64,000 nucleotides of DNA from Macquaria australasica (Eukaryota > Chordata > Actinopteri > Centrarchiformes > Percichthyidae): contig SEMN01000489.1 of NCBI GenBank assembly GCA_005408345.1, forward strand, positions 186,001 to 250,000, read 5' to 3'. The position numbers were made by a program, and so were the translations under genes. Positions 24,406 to 34,405 of the stretch are shown here, one piece after another. The notes beneath the pieces are model-generated. The model made no database searches. It worked only from the letters and a program-made list of their open reading frames with translations, and was not told the DNA's origin. Each line of letters begins with the position of its first letter. Within the stretch, counting starts at the first letter, position 1.

Positions 24406-24936
24406 TTTGTCCTTTAGGCTGGAGAACTAGCTGGACTGGCTACCGCTGATCAGCATCATCATTTGGCCCAGCTGCAGTGGGGCAAAAGTACAGAAACATG
24501 AGTCTGGTTGGGGCGCACTGTACGTAGTAAGTGTGAAGTTGAGCTATGGTGAAAGCTGTAGTGAGTGGGAACATTTAACAAGAATGAAAAAGGCAGAGCA
24601 CGGCCAGAGATCATCTTCTAACTGTCATCTTTCAGTAAACACAAGTCTTGCACAAACAATAGAAACAATACAACAACTGAGACGACTTCGTTACAAATCC
24701 GATTAAAATGGTGAGAGAAATGATAGAAATGTTGCCAACCAATTACACATCGCCGTCTTTTAAAAGCACCTCTTCTGTCAGTGTGTGTGAGCAGGCCAGC
24801 TGCACTACAGACACAGCGTTTGATCTTCAGCCGATTACAATGGAAGACATCCCATGTTATCACTTTCACTCATCTCAACTGCAGTGGTGTGTGTGTGAGC
24901 ACACATGCATCACTTAAGGTCAACCTTCTCCACTCG
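24406..24936. other. Non-coding, nothing recognised
   Basis: No coding frame with a family motif and no repeat boundary were seen between the dispersed repeat and the 'ggaagtaac' repeat that follows. Confidence 0.4.
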
Positions 24937-25068
24937 CAGGGGTGGAAGTAACAAATTACATTTACTCTAGTTACTGTAACAAAGTCGTTTTTTGTGTACT
25001 TGTACTTTTTTGAGTATTTTTAAAATTGGTAATTTTACTTTTACTTAAGTACTTTTTATCACAAGGTT
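24937..25068 (+). repeat. Fish interspersed repeat ('ggggtggaagtaac' type)
   Basis: Begins 'ggggtggaagtaacaaatta' and continues with 'tttactctagttactgtaac' and 'ttttacttttacttaagtac', a widely repeated motif set in teleost genomes. It abuts the LINE 3' end at about 25070. Class not determined. Confidence 0.5.
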
Positions 25069-25069
25069 G

Positions 25070-27250
25070 AGTTTTAAGTTCAACTTTATTTGTCAGAATA
25101 AACATCATCCTACAAGTAGGCCTACATACTCATGATGGGAAAGCTGCCTCCTTTTCCCTGCATTGAGGAGGGTAATGGCTGTGGGGAATGTTTGTATCTG
25201 TTTGTCTTGACTGAGGGGAATCTGAAGCGGGTGCAAGAGGGTAGGGATTGAAACTCCTGAAGAAGAGAGTGGGTGCAGTCAGACAGGGTGGAATTAGCCC
25301 TCTTCACCACCTGACATACAGAACAGACAGGCTACTCTGCTGGACACCTGTCATTTTGCTGCATGTATTACTATTTTAGCCAGTGCATTCTTGGATTTGA
25401 TATTTAGACCACCATACCAACGGATGAGGGAAAGTGATAAAATAGAGTCCATGATTTGTAAGAGAGAGTCATCAGGGACCTGTCAACATGAAACTTGGCG
25501 AGTTTCAATAGGCAGAAAAGTTGTTGTTGACCTCTCCTACAAACCATTTCAGTATTACATTCAAAAGTGAGATTGTTATCGATGATTGAAGCCAGGTATT
25601 TATAGCTGACAACAGCTTCCACCTCTTGACCCTCAATGATGGTGCTCTGAGTGGGAGGAGGATGTCACATGTCTTTTGTCTTAGATACACTGAGTTGAAG
25701 GAATGAGTTTCTGCACTAGTTTAAAAAATAATCAACCACAGGGCCATGACTTGATTCATTCATCATCGTGGAGGAGACTGACTAGAACTGAGTCATCCGC
25801 AAACTTCAAGATATATCGGTTCTCAAACTGACTCAGACGGTCATCTGCATACAGAATATAAAGGAGTGGTGAGAGGACACACCCCTGGGGTGAACCTGTA
25901 GATGAAGAGAGCTCCCCTGACATGCACTCATTCACCCTCACCCTCTGAGTTCTGTTGGAGAGGAAGTCAAGGATCCAACCAGACCAAACTAGAGTCAACA
26001 CCAAAGTAGTTAGAGAGTTCATCCACCAGCAGGTGGGGTTGAATGGTGTTGAAAGCTGATGAAAAATCCACAAACAACAGCTTGGCATGAGTTTTACTGC
26101 CCTCTAGGTGTTTGAATTAAAGGTCAAGCAGGGTGGCGGTAGCTTCCTGTACACCCGCCCAGCCCTATATTCAAACTGAAACGCATCAAGAAGGTGATGG
26201 GAGTTCCTGTTTTATCAGTTTCTCAAATGACTTCATGACGAGGGAGGTCAGGGCAACTGGACTGTAGTCATTCAGGACCCAGTGTTATCTGTGCCAGGGC
26301 TGCATTTGCAGTGCTTAAAAGTGTCAACCACAGAGAGTTCATCAAACGTAATAAGGGGGGATGAGTTGGAAAGGCTAACCCTTAGTTGATCAGATTCATT
26401 AGAGGAACCTTGAACATCAAATTTGAGGTAAACCTCATTGGGCTCTTGAGCCAATGACTTGTCAGAGTTAAAACCATCTAATGTCACTCTTTTATCCTGC
26501 AGACTAACCATAGTTTTCATGACAGAGCAATGATTATTGCTGCCAAGTTTGTCTTCTATTTTGTCTTTGTACATCTGTTTAGCTCTCCTGATATCACATT
26601 TCACTACTTTAACAAACACTTCTTAACAAAACCTTTGTTAAGAAGTGACCTTACTGACCCAGGGCAGGTAGTTTTGTCTGAAATTACTATTTCTTCACAA
26701 TAAGACACCCAGGAGAACATCAGTAAGTTCATCAGTGTCTTTACTGGAGTCAACAAACACGTCCCAGTTAGTACAGTTCATGCATCCCTGTAGAGTCAAT
26801 GAGGAATCGCCAAAACAGTGTTACACCATCGTTTATTAACGCAAAGACACACACCGCCACCCCGTGTTTTGCCAGTAATTTGGGCATCTCGATCCGTATG
26901 TAAGAGCACACCAAACCCTTCTATCACCAAATTCGAGTCCAGGCCCCTCTCTGCTAGCCATGTCTCCGTCATGGCCAGAATACAGGCATCTCTAAATTCG
27001 TGTTGGAAAGGTACATGGGCTTGAAGTTTGTCAGTCTTGTTGCGAAGAGACTGGGTATTTATCAGAATGATGGGGGACAAGGGAATGCGAGACAGGGATT
27101 GACGTTTCACCCTTTCCCGAGCTCAACCCCTCATTCGCAGCTTCGTCACTTTCCTATGAGACTGTCTTTTGACTATGGTTGTGCTCAAATTTATCCAAGT
27201 TTGTAAAGGTTAGATCCGTGGGTGGGTTGAGATTCAGATCATTATTCCAC
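25070..27250 (-). mobile_element. Rex1-like (CR1 clade) LINE, ORF2 decayed
   Basis: Minus-strand frames carry, in order: an endonuclease piece at 27110-26796 ('INTQSLRNKTDKL', 'TETWL', 'GGGVCLCVN'); a linker at 26619-26272; the RT palm at 26088-25756 ('WILDFLSNRTQRVRV', 'STGSPQGCVLSPLLYILY', 'ILKFADDSVLVSLL'), with the FADD catalytic box intact; and the C-terminal part at 25690-25404 ('YKYLASIIDNNLTFECN', 'KLAKFHVDRSLMTL'). The 3' end on the minus strand is 'ctgacaaataaagttgaac' at about 25078-25096. Frameshifts and deletions separate the pieces, so ORF2 is not translatable as one protein. ORF1 is not visible. Confidence 0.85.
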
Positions 27251-28194
27251 TGGAAAAGAAACTCTCTGCTTTACTGGATCCGAGGTGTTAGAGGAAGATC
27301 TTGCCAACTTTTGGCCAGGTGAAACGCCGTCCACAATAAAAACACGGCTACCAACTCCATATCTCAGACATAACAGGAGACAATATTGACAACGACCTTA
27401 AAAACTGCTTGAGTGAACAACTTGATCATTGCATGCAGTGCTATAACAACAGATAAATGGAGTGTATTCTTAGTCACACACATGGATTAAACACAGCATC
27501 ATTTCTCTTCATATCATCATAATTCAATAAAGCTGGAGTTATTTTCAGCTTTGTGACTGAACTCTCTCCTCAGAGCAGCATCTTGACTGAATTTATGTTG
27601 AATCTTCATGAGGAAGTATGTACAGCAAAACATCCAAACCATCCTCTGAGTTTATAACTGAATGAAACATGCAGCAGGTGTTTTCAGGCTGACTAAACAC
27701 ACAGTAGTTAGAAGAACTCTAAAAAGAGTCTCAGGCAAAGGACGTTCTTGGGGGCTAGCGTTCTCAGTTGCATACCAGGAACCTTAACATCATAGTTTAA
27801 TTCCAGAAATACATACACATACATATATATGTATTTCTCCCCCATGTGTGTCAAATGTGTGAGCTTTTTGAACTTAACTCCATACCTGAAGCAGTCCAGG
27901 GCTGAAATGTTGGCCATGTGAGGCTCTACTGTACTTGTCATGTGACAGTGTTTCTGGATGGTTGACTAAGCTGTGCCCATTGCAGTCATTATGGCATGTC
28001 ACATAACATGGACACCAGAGATTTGCTGTATTTCTCATGACTTTGACCCCAGTGTTTAGATCTCGTGTGCCCCTTTTCGGGAATGGGGCTGAAGTCCTGG
28101 GGAATTTGACATCCTGTGAAATTCCACCATTCCCTATCTGTGAGAATAGAGGGCATGGAGGGCACTGGTGGTGGGAAGGCAGTGCAACTTCTCC
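27251..28194. other. Non-coding, nothing recognised
   Basis: May include the 5' part of the LINE to about 27410. Beyond that no coding or repeat signature was identified; a short AT palindrome 'acatatatatgt' lies near 27821. Confidence 0.35.
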
Positions 28195-28250
28195 TTTTAA
28201 AATAGAATAGAATATATCTGTATTGTCCACCAGAGTGGGAATTACAGCTG
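28195..28250 (-). repeat. LINE/SINE 3' tail piece
   Basis: 'aaaatagaatagaatatatctg' followed by 'tattgtccaccagagtgggaatt' is the reversed form of a LINE tail ('...gacaata...attctattcta'). Confidence 0.4.
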
Positions 28251-28303
28251 GGAACGAGGGTTGGACAGGACCTGGTACACCCTGGTGCATACTGTGCCAG
28301 TCC

Positions 28304-28383
28304 AGAGAGGGAGGGAGACATGATTGGGTGGTTCTTGGTGGGCTGAGACCAAGAACCACCCAATCATGTCTCCCTCCCTCTCT
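28304..28383. repeat. Perfect 36-bp foldback with 8-nt loop
   Basis: The 36 bases at 28304-28339 are the exact reverse complement of 28348-28383, with an 8-base spacer 'gggctgag'. The arms contain 'gacatgattgggtggttctt'. No mismatch was found on base-by-base comparison. It could form a long hairpin in DNA or RNA, or be a template-switch or assembly product. Confidence 0.95.
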
Positions 28384-29164
28384 CTATCTCAGCGCCTCAC
28401 CGAGGCACAAAACAGGACATCAAAGCAGTCTTTAATCTCATAACCCATATGCTTGTGTGTGAATGTGTGAATCTACACCTAGGCCTATTATTATTGCCAG
28501 ACTGCAGCCATGGTCATACACATGCTAACAGACCTTTTTCCACAGGAGACATTTTGACTTGTTCGAGCAGGAAGAGGACGTCTGCTAACTAATACAAACT
28601 AATTAGGAGTCCATTAGGTGTCCCAGAAAGCCATGTTACACATAATTTAGGGCACAATTTCCACTCCCATTTCTTCTCAATGTCATTTTTGTCCCCTTCA
28701 CATTTATTATTTCAGATTCATTTTCTCATCTCTCACGGTCCGCTGCCTGCCTGCTCAGAGCAGGTCAACAGCTTAACACATTGTTCCATTATATTTTGGT
28801 CACTTGGCTGGTTGTCACAGCCATCTGAAGGTTGAGTATCTGCAGTCTCTAATTGGAGTGATGTTGTGCACTGTCAAGACAATTACACACATCAGATCTG
28901 CTGGTTACATCTTGTGCAACAAGCACCAGACTGTTGTAAAATAACCACAGAAACCGCCATGCTTATGTGCACATCAAACTTGTCTGTTATGATGAATTTT
29001 TCTACTACAAATCAACAGGAGTGTTGGAGATGGATGCATTAAAAACAGTTCACACAGTTCCATTAAGAATCATAGAGCAGTTAAAACTTCTGTCTCCGCT
29101 AATAACTCCCTCAGGATTGTCATTCCTTCCAGTCCTCCCCCAGTGTCTCCATCCAAAAAACTGG

Positions 29165-29178
29165 GTAACCGGGGCAAC
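29165..29178 (+). promoter_or_regulatory. RFX X-box motif
   Basis: GTAACCGGGGCAAC fits the X-box consensus GTNRCC-N2-RGYAAC at every defined position. No gene start is recognisable nearby. Confidence 0.35.
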
Positions 29179-29634
29179 GGCTGTGCGTGTCATTGGTTTA
29201 AGAGTCTGATCAAGGTGTCGCCTGGAGCGTCACATTTTAATTATAATACAGGTAGAGGTACAGGTATAGGAAGTGTTCCCAGAAACAAAAGATTGTCATT
29301 TTAAAAATCCCAGTTTTCTTCATTACCAGGATCACCTTTATGTCAAATCTCACTGAATTAAACTTTCAAAATAATTTCAGAAATGAGAGAAAATACAACA
29401 TGGAATATTTTTTTAATATTCTGCTTTCATTTTGTTTATGGCAGTGGTGTGGATGAACTGCAGATGGTTATTGTATGAAAACACAGAAAACATGATGACA
29501 GCAGGATCTTCAACATGTCCAATAACAATAAGCTCGTCATGACGGGGAGAGCCCTGTGTTTAAAGGGGATGGACACACCCACCTATAATGTATGATAATG
29601 CATTCTTTCTCATCCCACCCCATATCCAAGTGTG

Positions 29635-29725
29635 CCCCAGATGCGCTAGGCCAAATTTCAAACAGTTAATTTGGCACACCCCCAATGCACTGGGCAGAGC
29701 ACATTTCACTGTGATCCACGCTGCT
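29635..29725 (+). repeat. Dispersed repeat, copy A (same strand as 60065-60135)
   Basis: Shares 'gcactgggcag(a/g)gcacattt', 'actg' and 'ggttcacaaa(t/a)atag' in order with 60078-60135. Class unknown. Confidence 0.5.
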
Positions 29726-30899
29726 GGTTCACAAATATAGAGAGAAACATAGACATCCAGAAACATAGATTCATTCATTTTTGAGGTGAGGTTACACCAG
29801 AACTGAAACAAAGCAAAATAAACTTTTTTGAAGGTATTTTTTTGGTTTGATGATATTAATTGATGTATTCCTACTGGCGATCACCTCCTGAAGATCACAG
29901 TTTATCCTCTCTTTTATTTAACAGGACATTATAAGGCATAGGTCTACAGATTTTTACTGTAGCTTACACAATCTCATCTCAACATGAGGCCTCTGAGAGG
30001 TTCATGTAGAAAAACAGATTATAAACATAACTGGCTGACGTGGAAAATAGTCCCGTTTTTGGATCCTGCTGGGATTTTTGACAAAAGAACATAATCATAC
30101 ATCAACCTTCCAGTAACTATTTAAGTTCGTGAATGTCCCATTATGTAGAGCCTCCTTCATATAAGAGGCCACATGCACTTGCTGTGGTAAGAGGAGGACA
30201 GCGTGATGATGTGTTTGTGTCTTCACTGTTATTTATTTGCGTGTGTTTGAGTCGTTTGTCCTTGATTACAGGCTGGAGAAAGTCCTGAGCACAAATCTCT
30301 GCATATTGTGGCAGCTCTCCCTGTTTTTGGCTGCACCTGTTGGCTACTGCTGTTCGTACTTCAGAGCTGTTTACTGGGGACTGGTGAGAAGCCTGCAAGG
30401 CAAGGCGTTGTTCCATCATGTCAGGAGTTATACACAGTCACCACATTTGCATAATACACTGCCTCTCAGTGTCAGTGTGTCGGAGTTCACACTACTGTAT
30501 ACAGCTGAGGAGCTTCATCTTTGTCTTTATCATATTATTTACACTAACTTCCGAGATAAGGGCTCTGGTGCAGGGTACATTTTTATTTGTCCTTGGTTTA
30601 GTCCTCCATTGCATCATGGGATACTAACGTGAACATGGAGAAGCCATCAAAATTCCTGTGCTGTAAAAAATAAATCAGTCAATAAATGTAGTGTTGTTTC
30701 CTTGGGGACAGATATGAGACAGAGATAGACAAACAAGATGAGCAAAGAAATCCTAGATGTGCTCAGAATCATGGAAATTACATTTCAAATACAGAAACAT
30801 TTCCATTTCCAACTTTGAGAACGCACACAGCAACATGCAGACCAGTGAGAGCGTCACATTTTCAGCTATCTTGCCTTCTTCAGGGTGCTGTCTCAGGCC

Positions 30900-30913
30900 G
30901 TTTCCATGGCAAC
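30900..30913 (+). promoter_or_regulatory. RFX palindromic motif
   Basis: GTTTCCATGGCAAC is a recognised form of the RFX1-type double half-site. It lies 30 bp before a MITE and far from any recognised gene. Confidence 0.35.
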
Positions 30914-30942
30914 GGAGCAAACTCAACCTGATAATGAGGACC

Positions 30943-31310
30943 TGGGCTGTGTCCCCCACATACTAACACACTATTCATACTAATTATGACGTCAAATTGA
31001 GTATGTAGTGCGTTACAACTTTATGGTACGTGGATTTTGAAATGTCCGGATGTGTACTAGATTAGCAAGAATTTCTGAGTGTGTGACATGTGCTTACTGG
31101 ACACACTCAACTGCCCCACAATGCATTGTGTCTCTTAGCTCAGACAGGTAAAGTTATGATTGACACAGTCATGTGATGCTGTCTTGCTTGAGTACTTCAG
31201 TGTGAACAGTCTGCTGTTAACGGCATACTTAATCGTTCATTTAGTACGCAGCATGCAGTACATACTGACTGAGTATGTAGTACGCAGTATTCGATTTCCA
31301 ACACAGCCCA
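30943..31310. mobile_element. MITE with 'tgggctgtgt' ends
   Basis: The 368-bp stretch begins 'tgggctgtgt' and ends with its exact complement 'acacagccca'. Just inside both ends are repeated 'gtatgtagt' and 'catact' words in opposite orientation, a known pattern of fish non-autonomous DNA transposons. No transposase is present. A target duplication was not evident. Confidence 0.65.
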
Positions 31311-32034
31311 TGTCATATTTTTGAGAGCTTTAGATGAACTACTAGATCTGACGTAAGATTGTATTGTATTGTTTTGTAGGTCCTCAGAAAATTATCCATC
31401 TGCTGGGTCCATTACTGGCCAGATCGTTCTGTCACATCTGGTGAATACAGGCAACAAGGGATGGATCCAAATGCAGACAGACAGGAAGAGTTCAAGGATT
31501 TCTTAAGAGATTTCAGGTACAGGGTACAGGGATCAGAGGCTTGAAAGGAAATGCATGAAGCAACAGAGCAATGGAGAATGGCAATGGTATGCATGGGCCT
31601 AGGGGAAGAGAGAGGTGGCTGAAGGGATGGACCAGGAAGCAAAGTGTGACAGACAATTAACAAGCAGGTGCTGCCTGGTGGATATAAATATGTAAACACA
31701 ATAATAGTTTTACCATTTCCTGTATCAATAGTAATTAATTAACTCATTCCATTCTCTTAATTCATTGGTGTACATTTCTGCAAGTTGTTTTTCCATTGTT
31801 ATTTACCTTTAACAATAATGTTAGATTCAAAAGAGGAAAAAGTCACGTGTTAAAGCTGGAGTGCAGCACTTTTGTCTCCTCCCTCTGGCAGTGAGAGCAA
31901 TAGAGCAAATACTGTGGATGCGTGCTCATGATGTATGCCTACAGGGAGCTCGCTCACATTTCCACAGTTCCAAGACAATAATCCATTATTTAGGTAGAGT
32001 AAACGTAAAAGCTACATAGCCTACTCCAACCTGT
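31311..32034. other. Non-coding; possible LTR-like remnant
   Basis: About 31420-31690 ('gggatggatccaaatgcagac' onward) resembles a minus-oriented LTR of the kind at 32040, but no matching ends were found. The rest shows nothing. Confidence 0.3.
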
Positions 32035-32039
32035 CCAAG

Positions 32040-32458
32040 TGTTACGATGGGCCATTTTGGCAGCAGGGAGAGGACCCAAAATGCAGACAGGCGAGGAGGC
32101 TGAAGAGTCCAAAGGTTTATTCTAACTTCAAGACAAAACTAACAAAAGCGAGAACTGACTCGCAGGGGAACACCGGGACACCGGGAACACCGGGAACGCC
32201 ACACACACCATCCACAACAGCAACAATGACTCGACAAAGAACAAAAAGGAGAGGACCGGTACATATAGGGGAAGAGACAATGAGGGAAACAGACACAGGT
32301 GAGTCACGAGACACAGGTGAAAACAATCAACACCGGAAGGAAACCAAAGACAGGAAATAAAGGGCACACAGGGAAACAAGAACAGTAATTTCAACATACA
32401 ACAGGAAACAAGACAAAACAAACAGAGTCCAGACAAGAGTCCTTTGTGGACCATGACA
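32040..32458 (-). repeat. 3' LTR of compact element (minus orientation)
   Basis: 419-bp LTR. On the minus strand it carries a TATA-like 'ccctatatgtacc' and an AATAAA ('gaataaacctttgg', about 32116) in LTR order. Relative to its partner it has a 'caccgggaa' style tandem block at about 32170-32205. Confidence 0.92.
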
Positions 32459-32563
32459 GTACACCCCCTTAAGGGATGGATCCCAGACGTCCCTCAGGGA
32501 TCACCAACTCGGGTGGGCGGAGGGGGTCCCGGAGGAGGGACCCAGAAAAACCCAGACCTGGGG

Positions 32564-32820
32564 CTGGACAGGACCCCTCAGGCGGACGGCCCGGGGACAG
32601 GGCAGAGGCCGGACCAGACCTCCCAGGCAGATGGCCCGGAGGCAGGACCGAGACCGGACAGGACCCCTCAGGCGGACGGCCCGGGTTCAGGGCAGAGGCC
32701 GGACAGGATCCCTAAGGCGGACGGCCCGGAGGCAGGGCGGAGACCAGACAGGACCCCTCAGCCGGACGGCCCGGAGGCAGGGCGGAGACCGAACAGAACC
32801 TCTCGGGCGGACGGCCTGAA
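32564..32820. repeat. 45-bp minisatellite inside compact LTR element
   Basis: About 5.7 units of 45 bp, each containing a 'gacaggacccctcaggcgg' and 'cggcccggag' core with small changes. Because the period is a multiple of three, the minus frame keeps a 15-residue unit ('RPPERFCSVSALPPG'-like) and the plus frame also stays open. Confidence 0.85.
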
Positions 32821-33860
32821 GGACCACCAGACACGGGAAGCCAGGTACGTGGGCGGAGCCGCTCTGGAGGCCGGCGGCGACGGGGAAGGAGCCGCTCTGG
32901 AGGCCGCCCAGGAGGCCGGGCAGGATGCCGGCGACGACGAAGAAGCCGCTCTGGAGGCCGGACAGGATGCCGGCGGCGACGAATGAGCTGCTCTGGAGGC
33001 CGGACAGGAGGTCGCTCTGGAGGCCGGCGGCGACGAGGACTGGGTCGCTCTAGAGGAACAGGCACTGGAGGCTGTTGAGGCTGCGGCTGGGCGAGAACAG
33101 GCACTGGAGGCTGTTGAGGCTGCGGCTGGGCGAGAACAGGCACTGGAGGCTGCAGCTCGACGGAAACTGGCTCTAGAGACTGCAGCTTGACGAGAACAGG
33201 CACCGGAGGCTGCTGGGGCACCGGCGACAGCGGAGACTGACAGCTAGGCTGCTGGGACACCTGAGGCGGTAGCCGGAGCTGGTCAGGAACGGGCCCTGGA
33301 GGCTGCGGCAGCAGCTCGACGGGCGCGGGAAGCTGGACAAACACTGGAGCAAGAGGCTGGGGCGGCAGCCGGACGGACCCTGGAGCCGGAGGCTGCGGCG
33401 GCAGCTGGACGGGCACAGGAAGCTGTGGCTGCGGCGGCAGCCCGACGGGCATGGGAGCAGGAGGCTGTGGCGGCAGCTGGACCGGGACGGGCACTGGAGG
33501 CTGCTGCGGCGGCAGCTGGATGGGCACTGGAGGCTGCTGCTGCGGCAGCTGGATGGGCACTGGAGGCTGCTGCTGCGGCAGCTGGACGGAGCCGCTCTGG
33601 AGGCTGCTGCTGCGGCAGCTGGACGGAGCCGCTCTGGAGGCCAGCGGCGACGGGGAAGGAGCCGCTCTGGAGACCGGCGATGAGGAAGGAGCCGCTCTGG
33701 AGGCCGGGCTGGAGGCCGGCGGCGGCGAGGAAGGCGCCGCTCTGGAGGCCGGGCTTGAGGCCGGGCTGGAGGCCGGCGGCGGCGAGGACCGCCGGGGACC
33801 CACGGGTCCCCGGGAAGATGGCCAGCCGAGTGCCCTCATAGGGAGAGGGAGGCTGGTCAT
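32712..33860 (-). CDS. Proline-rich open frame in compact LTR element
   Basis: A 382-codon minus-strand frame opening directly after an in-frame TGA, starting at the first ATG. It has no recognised domain. Three zones are visible: residues 1-75, serine/proline/alanine-rich; about 95-255, repeated 'PVQLPPQPPAP'-like units rich in proline, glutamine and leucine; about 270-382, arginine/proline-rich ('RRRRPPERPP'). It has the same orientation as the element. Several other long frames run through the same GC-rich repeats on both strands, so openness may reflect lack of A/T-rich stop codons and not selection. It could be an element-encoded protein, a remnant, or non-coding filler. Function unknown. 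Confidence 0.4.
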   Translation of the reverse strand: MTSLPLPMRALGWPSSRGPVGPRRSSPPPASSPASSPASRAAPSSPPPASSPASRAAPSSSPVSRAAPSPSPLASRAAPSSCRSSSLQSGSVQLPQQQPPVPIQLPQQQPPVPIQLPPQQPPVPVPVQLPPQPPAPMPVGLPPQPQLPVPVQLPPQPPAPGSVRLPPQPLAPVFVQLPAPVELLPQPPGPVPDQLRLPPQVSQQPSCQSPLSPVPQQPPVPVLVKLQSLEPVSVELQPPVPVLAQPQPQQPPVPVLAQPQPQQPPVPVPLERPSPRRRRPPERPPVRPPEQLIRRRRHPVRPPERLLRRRRHPARPPGRPPERLLPRRRRPPERLRPRTWLPVSGGPSGRPPERFCSVSALPPGRPAEGSCLVSALPPGRPP

Positions 33861-33976
33861 TCACCGGCGGATCAATCCCCAGGAATCTGGAGAGTGACTC
33901 CGCGGGGTTAATGGAGCCCGGTAGTCCCGCAGGCAAGGGTGACTGTCCGCTGGGTCCAAATTTGGTCGAGTCATTC

Positions 33977-34400
33977 TGTTACGATGGGCCATTTTGGCAG
34001 CAGGGACAGGACCCAAAATGCAGACAGGCGAGGAAGCTGAAGAGTCCAAAGGTTTATTCTAACTTCAAGACAAAACTAACAAAAGCGAGAACTGACTCGC
34101 AGGGGAACACCAGGAACGCATCACGAGGAGATCACGAGGAACATCACACACCATCCACAACAGCAACAATGACTCGACAAAGAACAAAAGGAGAGGACCG
34201 GTACATATAGGGGAAGAGACAACGAGGGAAACGGACACAGGTGAGTCACGAGACACAGGTGAAAACAATCAACACCGGAAGGAAACCAAAGACAGGAAAT
34301 AAAGGGCACACAGGGAAACAAGAACAGTAATTTCAACATACAACAGGAAACAAGACAAAACAAACAGAGTCCAGACAAGAGTCCTTTGTGGACCATGACA
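33977..34400 (-). repeat. 5' LTR of compact element (minus orientation)
   Basis: 424-bp LTR, first in the minus-strand reading. Nearly identical to 32040-32458 except for a handful of substitutions and a replaced block at about 34110-34145 ('catcacgaggagatcacgagg'). Confidence 0.92.
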
Positions 34401-34405
34401 CCAAG

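Larger units (their letters stand above)
28384..30942. other. Non-coding; enhancer-like stretch, RFX motifs, repeat-like block
   Basis: The stretch at about 28560-28940 is free of repeat signatures and rich in TAAT/ATTA cores (for example 'aactaattaggag' near 28599). RFX-type motifs occur at 29165 and 30900. The block 29590-29770 shares part of its sequence with 60065-60130. No coding exon was recognised. Confidence 0.35.
32040..34400 (-). mobile_element. Compact non-autonomous LTR retrotransposon (Gypsy-like)
   Basis: Two direct repeats, 32040-32458 and 33977-34400, begin (minus strand) TGTCATGG and end CGTAACA. Identical five-base CCAAG sits on both sides (32035-32039 and 34401-34405). Reading on the minus strand, the 1.5-kb interior starts with 'gaatgactcgaccaaatttgg', has a 'LDPADS'-like codon run where fish Gypsy gag proteins usually begin 'MDPADS', and ends with a purine run 'taagggggtgtac' just before the 3' LTR. 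No protease, RT, RNase H or integrase is present. Instead a GC-rich, proline-coding region fills the interior. The LTRs differ at few positions outside one block, so insertion was fairly recent. It would need enzymes from another element. Confidence 0.9.

Noticed and set aside
32444..32986. 180-codon + frame with 15-residue repeats
   Set aside because: Antisense to the LTR element and produced by the 45-bp minisatellite; begins inside the LTR.
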